A stretch of DNA of 10,252 nucleotides from UBA1738 sp003453455 (lineage in GTDB: Bacteria; Bacillota; Clostridia; UBA1381), in the NCBI GenBank assembly GCA_946621875.1, contig CAMOOX010000045.1, positions 1 through 10,252 on the forward strand, written 5' to 3'. This document shows, piece after piece, positions 6,392 through 10,252 of the stretch (its first letter is position 1; the number at the start of each line of letters is the position of its first letter). The position numbers and the translations under genes were made by a program. The notes beneath the pieces are model-generated. The model did no database searches and had not been told where the DNA came from. It was given only the letters and a program-made list of their open reading frames with translations.

Positions 6392-8119
6392 TCATTCACC
6401 TATTTTGTTTGCTAAAAGCAAAATCGTTTTCTCCTCTTCTTCGGAAAAATCGCCGTTTTCATCAATATTTTTGCAAATTTGCGGATATTCCTTTTCCGCC
6501 GTTTTAACAAGTTTTTCTAAAAAATCCTGAACCTTGTCGGCAGGAATTTTCTCCATAGAATGTGAAAGTCCTGCTATAAGCATAATTACCTGCGCATGAA
6601 GCGAAAGCGGATTTGACTGCTTTTGACGGAGCATGCGCATAAGGCCCTGGCCGTACATCAAATTACGCCTCGTCTGCTCGTCAAGTTCACTTGAAAACTG
6701 CATAAAAATTTCCATTTCGTGAAACTGCGCAAGGTCAAGTCTCAATGTCTTTACTGCCTTTTTCATTGCGGCAGTCTGTGCGGCGCCTCCAACTCTTGAA
6801 ACGGAAAGCCCTATATTGATTGCAGGGCGCTGTCCCGAATAAAAGAGATTACTTTCAAGAAAAATCTGCCCGTCTGTTATTGATATAATATTTGTAGGAA
6901 TATAAGCCGCAACATCACCGGCCTGTGTTTCAACAATCGGAAGCGCAGTCATACTTCCACCGCCAAGCTCGCTTGAAAGATGCGCACTTCTTTCCAAAAG
7001 CCTTGAATGAAGGTAAAATACATCTCCGGGATATGCCTCTCTGCCGGGTGTTCGCCCCAATAAAAGACTTATTTCTCGGTACGCTACTGCGTGCTTTGAC
7101 AAATCGTCATAGACGATAAGTACATCCCTTCCCTGTTCCATAAAATATTCGCCTAATGCGCATCCGCAATATGGCGCTATATATTGAAGTGTTGCAGTTT
7201 CTCCCGAGGTAGCGGTAATAACCGCCGTATAGTCCATTGCCCCGTATTTTGATAGTGTATTTACAAGGCTTGACACAAAGCTTGTTTTTTGACCTATGGC
7301 AACATAGATGCAAATTACATCCTTGCCCTTTTGATTTATTATAGTATCTATGGCAATACTGCTTTTTCCCGTCTGCCTGTCACCTATTATAAGCTCTCTT
7401 TGTCCCTTTCCTATAGGGAAAATAGAGTCAATCGCAAGTATCCCCGTTTCAAGCGGCTTATTTACCGTTTCTCGTTCTATTATTCCGGGCGCTGCCTTTT
7501 CCATAGGTCTGTAATCATCATAATCAATACCGCCTTTGGCGTCAATCGGCTCACCCAAAGCATTCGTTACCCGTCCTAAAAAGCCTTTGCCGCACGGAAA
7601 CCCTGCAACTTTTCCCGAATGACGAACTTTTGTTCCCTGCAATACCTCCGAATTATCGTCAAATAGGATACAACCGCAAATATCCTCGCTTATTGACTGC
7701 ACCATACCTTTTACGCCATCGCCAAATATAAGAATTTCGCCGTAAAATGCTGTTTTAAGTCCCTTAACTGTCGCAACGCAGTCACCAACAGACTGGACTG
7801 TGCCTACCTCTCCTGCAACAGCTTCCGGCGACCACTTTAAAAGACTTTCTTTTAATAGCGGTATTATATCCTTATTTTCCCTTGCCAGAAGCTTTACTCG
7901 ATTTTTGAGCTGTCTAAATCTTCCTTCTAAGGTCCAATCGTAAATCTTGCTGTCTATTTCAATGCGAAATCCCTTTTTTATGCTTTCTTCTCGCTGCCAC
8001 TGAAAATCAATTTCGCTATCAAATTCCTTTTTCAGAAAAGCTATAAATTCCGCAGTTTGTGCATCACTTGGCTTTACATCAGAGTACAAAACGGCTGTTT
8101 TTATATTATTCTCCACCAT
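6392..8119 (-). CDS. atpA: ATP synthase alpha subunit with an N-terminal delta-subunit C-domain fusion
   Basis: At 575 residues this is about 75 longer than a typical alpha. From about residue 80 it is a full alpha: GTVQSVGD (106-113), Walker A GDRQTGKS (246-253), SITDGQIFLESNLFYSGQRP, and the arginine finger in SVSRVGGAAQ (Arg442). Residues about 6-76 instead align along their length with the C-terminal domain of the delta subunit (atpH): an AVLYSDVKPSD strand and helix start, IAFLKKEFDSEIDFQWQREE, then KGFRIEIDSKIYDWTLEG and RFRQLKNRVK, matching delta's GxxIRxGDxVIDGSVxGRLERL pattern. The ATG at 8119 has AGGAG 6 bases upstream and overlaps atpF by 14 bases; the next methionine is residue 139, inside the alpha core, so the extension must be translated. 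No separate delta gene exists in the operon. The fusion should tether alpha directly to the b stalk. Confidence 0.93.
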   Translation of the reverse strand: MVENNIKTAVLYSDVKPSDAQTAEFIAFLKKEFDSEIDFQWQREESIKKGFRIEIDSKIYDWTLEGRFRQLKNRVKLLARENKDIIPLLKESLLKWSPEAVAGEVGTVQSVGDCVATVKGLKTAFYGEILIFGDGVKGMVQSISEDICGCILFDDNSEVLQGTKVRHSGKVAGFPCGKGFLGRVTNALGEPIDAKGGIDYDDYRPMEKAAPGIIERETVNKPLETGILAIDSIFPIGKGQRELIIGDRQTGKSSIAIDTIINQKGKDVICIYVAIGQKTSFVSSLVNTLSKYGAMDYTAVITATSGETATLQYIAPYCGCALGEYFMEQGRDVLIVYDDLSKHAVAYREISLLLGRTPGREAYPGDVFYLHSRLLERSAHLSSELGGGSMTALPIVETQAGDVAAYIPTNIISITDGQIFLESNLFYSGQRPAINIGLSVSRVGGAAQTAAMKKAVKTLRLDLAQFHEMEIFMQFSSELDEQTRRNLMYGQGLMRMLRQKQSNPLSLHAQVIMLIAGLSHSMEKIPADKVQDFLEKLVKTAEKEYPQICKNIDENGDFSEEEEKTILLLANKIGE

Positions 8120-8600
8120 CTACAACTCCTTTGGTGCTTTCCAAAAATGCGTCAAAAGCTTCGCTTGTATCGCTATAAACCATTTTTTTTGCCGCAGCAA
8201 CAGTGATTTCGGATATTTCGCGGTTAGCACGGCGCAGCGCCTCTTTTGACTCATATTCCGCCTGCTTTTTCGACCTGGTAATAATATCTTCCGCCTCTTT
8301 TTGTGCCTTTTCTATTATACTCTCGGCATCAGCATTTGCCTGAACCTTGGCCTTTTCCCTGTTTTCTCTGATTTCTTCATCAGCCATAGACAATTTTTCT
8401 TCGTATTCCTTTTTCAAGCTGTCGGCTTTTTTTATTTTTTCCTTTGCCTCATCGTCCATAGCCTCATATACCTTCCTGCGCTTATCCATAAACTCCTTTA
8501 CAGGCTTATAAAGTATAAAATACATACCAAAAGCAAGAATTACAAAGTTCAGCATATGCAGAAGTATCTGTCTTAAATCAATATTTAAAGGTAAATTCAT
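8106..8600 (-). CDS. atpF: ATP synthase b subunit
   Basis: From the ATG at 8600 the product has 164 residues: a short N-terminal tail, one membrane helix (about residues 11-30, ILLHMLNFVILAFGMYFILY), then a long, highly charged alpha-helical stretch to the end (KPVKEFMDKRRKVYEAMDDE onward), typical of the b subunit that forms the peripheral stalk as a dimer. Near the C-terminus, EITVAAAKKMVYS is the usual region that meets delta. A GTG at 8609 is in frame, but AGGTGA lies 5 bases before the ATG and covers that GTG, the same arrangement as atpG. It follows atpE closely and overlaps atpA by 14 bases. There is only one b gene here, so a homodimer is expected. No delta-like domain is fused to this b, unlike the b-delta fusion of mycobacteria. 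Confidence 0.94.
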   Translation of the reverse strand: MNLPLNIDLRQILLHMLNFVILAFGMYFILYKPVKEFMDKRRKVYEAMDDEAKEKIKKADSLKKEYEEKLSMADEEIRENREKAKVQANADAESIIEKAQKEAEDIITRSKKQAEYESKEALRRANREISEITVAAAKKMVYSDTSEAFDAFLESTKGVVDGGE

Positions 8601-8614
8601 AACAGTCACCTGAT

Positions 8615-8935
8615 TTACAGTACAAATATGATAATTATTGCGGTAATGAGCGCATAAATAATTGCTGTTTCAATGAAAACAAGTCCCATCATCATTGCCG
8701 TTCTTATATTACCTGCTGCCTCCGGCTGACGCGCTGTACTTTCCTCTGCCTTTGAAATAGCGATTGCCATGGAAATTGCACCGGCAGCAGATGCAACAAG
8801 CATAATTGCCGCAGCTGCAATAGCTTTAACCGATACTATGGCGCCTTCCGCACCCTCCGCAAAAACAGGCGTCATAGCCGCTGACAAGACCAATAATGTT
8901 CCAATTACAGTTCTTAATATTTTTTTCATTTTCAT
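8615..8935 (-). CDS. atpE: ATP synthase c subunit with N-terminal signal peptide
   Basis: The 106-residue product is a two-helix proteolipid of the rotor ring, longer than the usual 70-85. Residues 1-26 look like a cleavable signal peptide (MKMKK, hydrophobic core, PVFA before Glu27), leaving a mature protein of about 80. Helix 1 (about 33-62) is followed by the polar loop ARQPEA (68-73) and helix 2 with the ion-carrying Glu89 in FIETAIIY. Helix 1 has Ser/Ala (S49, A51, A53, S55, A57) where most c subunits have GxGxGxG. The glutamine that contributes to Na+ binding in Ilyobacter-type c aligns with Met56, so proton coupling is more likely; this is inference. ATG at 8935 overlaps the atpB stop as ATGA, with AAGGAG 5 bases upstream. 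Confidence 0.93.
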   Translation of the reverse strand: MKMKKILRTVIGTLLVLSAAMTPVFAEGAEGAIVSVKAIAAAAIMLVASAAGAISMAIAISKAEESTARQPEAAGNIRTAMMMGLVFIETAIIYALITAIIIIFVL

Positions 8936-9744
8936 TTACTCTCCTTTTTATTATTTTCAGTTGATTCTCCGTAAAACTGTGCTGTTAGCATTGTAAGCAC
9001 ATATGCCTGTATAACAGCATGCAAAAGTGTGAACAGAATTCCTACAATTACTGGAATTACAAAGCTTAATGAGTAATAGTAGTACACAAGTTCCGTAACA
9101 AGCGCTCCGCTCAGTAGTGCGCCGAACAGTCTGAAACTCATAGAAATGGGCAGAGAAAAATCTTTAAGTGCCTTAAAAAATCCACCAAAGCCGTTTGCCG
9201 CCAATCCGCCTATCAATATCACCCCGTATGACATTGCACCAAGCGCTATCGCACCGTTAATATCTGCAAGAGGTGCAGGCAGAGAAATTGGCGACCCATG
9301 CTCTGTAATAGCCTGAACACCAAAAAGCTCAAACATAGTACCTATAAAAATGTAGCTGCCTGCCACAAATATATAAAAGCTCAGAAATTTGTTTCTGTGC
9401 GGACTTTTTTCCTCGGCAAGTCCGTCAAACATTCCAACCGCCTGTTCTAAAAGCATTTGAAGCTTACCCGGAATAAGCTTAAATCTTGGCACCGCAAAAA
9501 TCCGTATAAGCAAGGCAATTAACAGCAAAATACCCGTTACGGTGTATGCCGAAATAAGCCCCGGATTTACCGAAATGCCAAAAAAGTTTATTTTCTCCTT
9601 TTCGTGCAAAACGGCATCACGCATTATAGTGCTGATCGATTCTGCATCACCCGGCGGTGTTTTTATCAGAAAAATACCCGTCAAAATTAAAATTATCAGC
9701 GCCGCAAAAACTGCTGCGCTGATTAGTTTTTGTTTTTTATTCAT
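8932..9744 (-). CDS. atpB: ATP synthase a subunit
   Basis: The 270-residue membrane protein forms the ion path beside the c ring. It starts with a hydrophobic helix (about 8-27) and has several further membrane segments. The essential arginine is Arg205 in SMSFRLFGALLSGALV, where most a subunits read RLFGNMxAGE; the Asn and the acidic residue nine positions after the Arg are not kept. The end, LHAVIQAYVLTMLTAQFYGE, is the conserved last helix. The N-terminal half includes the FKLIPGKLQMLLE segment typical of bacterial a. The ATG at 9744 follows AGAGG by 10 bases, a somewhat long spacing, and lies 7 bases after the stop of the sugar kinase gene. No atpI lies upstream, so a is the first ATP synthase gene here. 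Confidence 0.95.
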   Translation of the reverse strand: MNKKQKLISAAVFAALIILILTGIFLIKTPPGDAESISTIMRDAVLHEKEKINFFGISVNPGLISAYTVTGILLLIALLIRIFAVPRFKLIPGKLQMLLEQAVGMFDGLAEEKSPHRNKFLSFYIFVAGSYIFIGTMFELFGVQAITEHGSPISLPAPLADINGAIALGAMSYGVILIGGLAANGFGGFFKALKDFSLPISMSFRLFGALLSGALVTELVYYYYSLSFVIPVIVGILFTLLHAVIQAYVLTMLTAQFYGESTENNKKESK

Positions 9745-9751
9745 AAGAAGA

Positions 9752-10252
9752 TTACCTCTGTACCCTGCCTGAGCCGTCTCCGCCTGCTAAGTTATCTACA
9801 TCAGCTCTTGTAACTAAGTTAAAGTCACCCGGGATTGTATGCTTTAAGGCAGATGCGGCAACACCGTATTCAAGTGCTGACTTAAAGTCCTTGCCATCAA
9901 CAAATCCGCAGATAACTCCGCCCGCAAAGCTATCTCCTCCGCCTACGCGGTCAACGATAGGCGTTATTCTATACTCTCTTGAATGATAAAATTCTTTGGT
10001 ATCTCTTGAATAAATACAAGCAGACCAACCGTTATCAGATGCTGAATGGCTGACACGGAGTGAGCTTATTACATATTCAAAATTGAATTTTGCTACCATC
10101 TGTTCAAAAATGCTCTTATATCCTGCAAGCTCTAACTCTCCACTTGTAACATCGGTATTACCGGGCTTAAATCCAAGCACTTTTTCTGCGTCTTCTTCAT
10201 TTCCTATACAAACATCAACATACTGCATAAGGTTTGTCATAACCTTTTGAGC
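9752..10252 (-). CDS. kdgK: 2-keto-3-deoxygluconate kinase, PfkB family (5' part off the window)
   Basis: The last 166 residues are visible; the frame is open to the right edge (GCT CAA AAG GTT upstream of an internal ATG at 10240), so the true start lies outside. The PfkB signature DRVGGGDSFAGG holds the catalytic aspartate of GGGD and the anion hole. The ending ALKHTIPGDFNLVTRADVDN and GGDGSGRVQR, and NLMQYVDVCIGNEEDAEKVL, are those of 2-dehydro-3-deoxygluconokinases in Clostridia. The enzyme phosphorylates KDG to KDPG, the step before KDPG aldolase in uronate and pectin use or Entner-Doudoroff-type metabolism. It ends 7 bases before atpB with no terminator between, so some atp transcription may come from upstream of this gene. 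Substrate assignment is from sequence resemblance; another sugar kinase of the family remains possible. Confidence 0.85.
   Translation of the reverse strand, partial: AQKVMTNLMQYVDVCIGNEEDAEKVLGFKPGNTDVTSGELELAGYKSIFEQMVAKFNFEYVISSLRVSHSASDNGWSACIYSRDTKEFYHSREYRITPIVDRVGGGDSFAGGVICGFVDGKDFKSALEYGVAASALKHTIPGDFNLVTRADVDNLAGGDGSGRVQR

Noticed and set aside
6392..8119. Possibility that atpH and atpA are two genes joined by a frameshift or missed stop
   Set aside because: The reading frame is continuous, the only ribosome site is at 8119, no Met codon lies between the delta-like part and the alpha core, and both parts have intact patterns. A true fusion is simpler, though a sequencing error cannot be fully ruled out.
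3709..9744. N-type (second, Na+-pumping) ATPase operon, which naturally lacks delta
   Set aside because: N-ATPase operons start with beta and epsilon and carry atpQ and atpR; here the order is the standard a, c, b, alpha, gamma, beta, epsilon and those genes are absent.
1..10252. CRISPR arrays, insertion sequences, attachment sites, riboswitches
   Set aside because: I looked for spaced direct repeats, transposase-like frames, terminal inverted repeats and structured leaders upstream of genes and found none that could be supported.

Overview
The window is AT-rich, with strong Shine-Dalgarno sites, tightly overlapping genes and several hallmarks of anaerobic Firmicutes of the class Clostridia: a copper-amine-oxidase-like stalk domain on a secreted protein, a DUF3343 protein paired with a cysteine-desulfurase-like enzyme, and a 2-keto-3-deoxygluconate kinase of the clostridial type. 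This is inferred from gene content only; the species cannot be named.

Left part, + strand (1-3674). The window opens with the last 47 codons of a DNA methyltransferase-like protein. A two-gene operon follows: a small DUF3343 protein, then a class V aminotransferase of the cysteine desulfurase fold, overlapping by 14 bases. A consensus promoter with an extended -10 then drives a compact cluster of five tRNA genes (Gly-TCC, Arg-TCT, His-GTG, Gln-TTG, Lys-TTT), closed by a perfect 16-bp hairpin terminator. Next is a predicted secreted protein of 456 residues with three parts: a copper-amine-oxidase-like N-terminal region, a DUF4163/DUF3298 region, and a C-terminal chagasin-like (I42) cysteine-protease-inhibitor domain. 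A bidirectional terminator separates it from the convergent operon on the other strand.

Right part, - strand (10252-3709). Read 5' to 3', the end of a KDG kinase gene is followed after 7 bases by a full ATP synthase operon: a (atpB), c (atpE), b (atpF), alpha (atpA), gamma (atpG), beta (atpD), epsilon (atpC). Genes overlap or lie within a few bases, so translation is probably coupled. There is no atpI and no free-standing delta gene (atpH).

The most striking observation is in atpA. The protein is about 75 residues longer than usual at its N-terminus, and the extra segment aligns end to end with the C-terminal, b-binding domain of the delta subunit. The N-terminal domain of delta, which normally caps the alpha N-termini, is absent from the operon. 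The rotor-stator genes show other departures: a c subunit with a cleavable-looking signal peptide and an Ala/Ser pattern in place of the GxGxGxG motif, and an a subunit whose conserved Arg lies in RLFGALLSG rather than RLFGNM-type sequence. Together they suggest an ATP synthase with an unusual peripheral-stalk attachment, which can be tested by comparative genomics and structure prediction.
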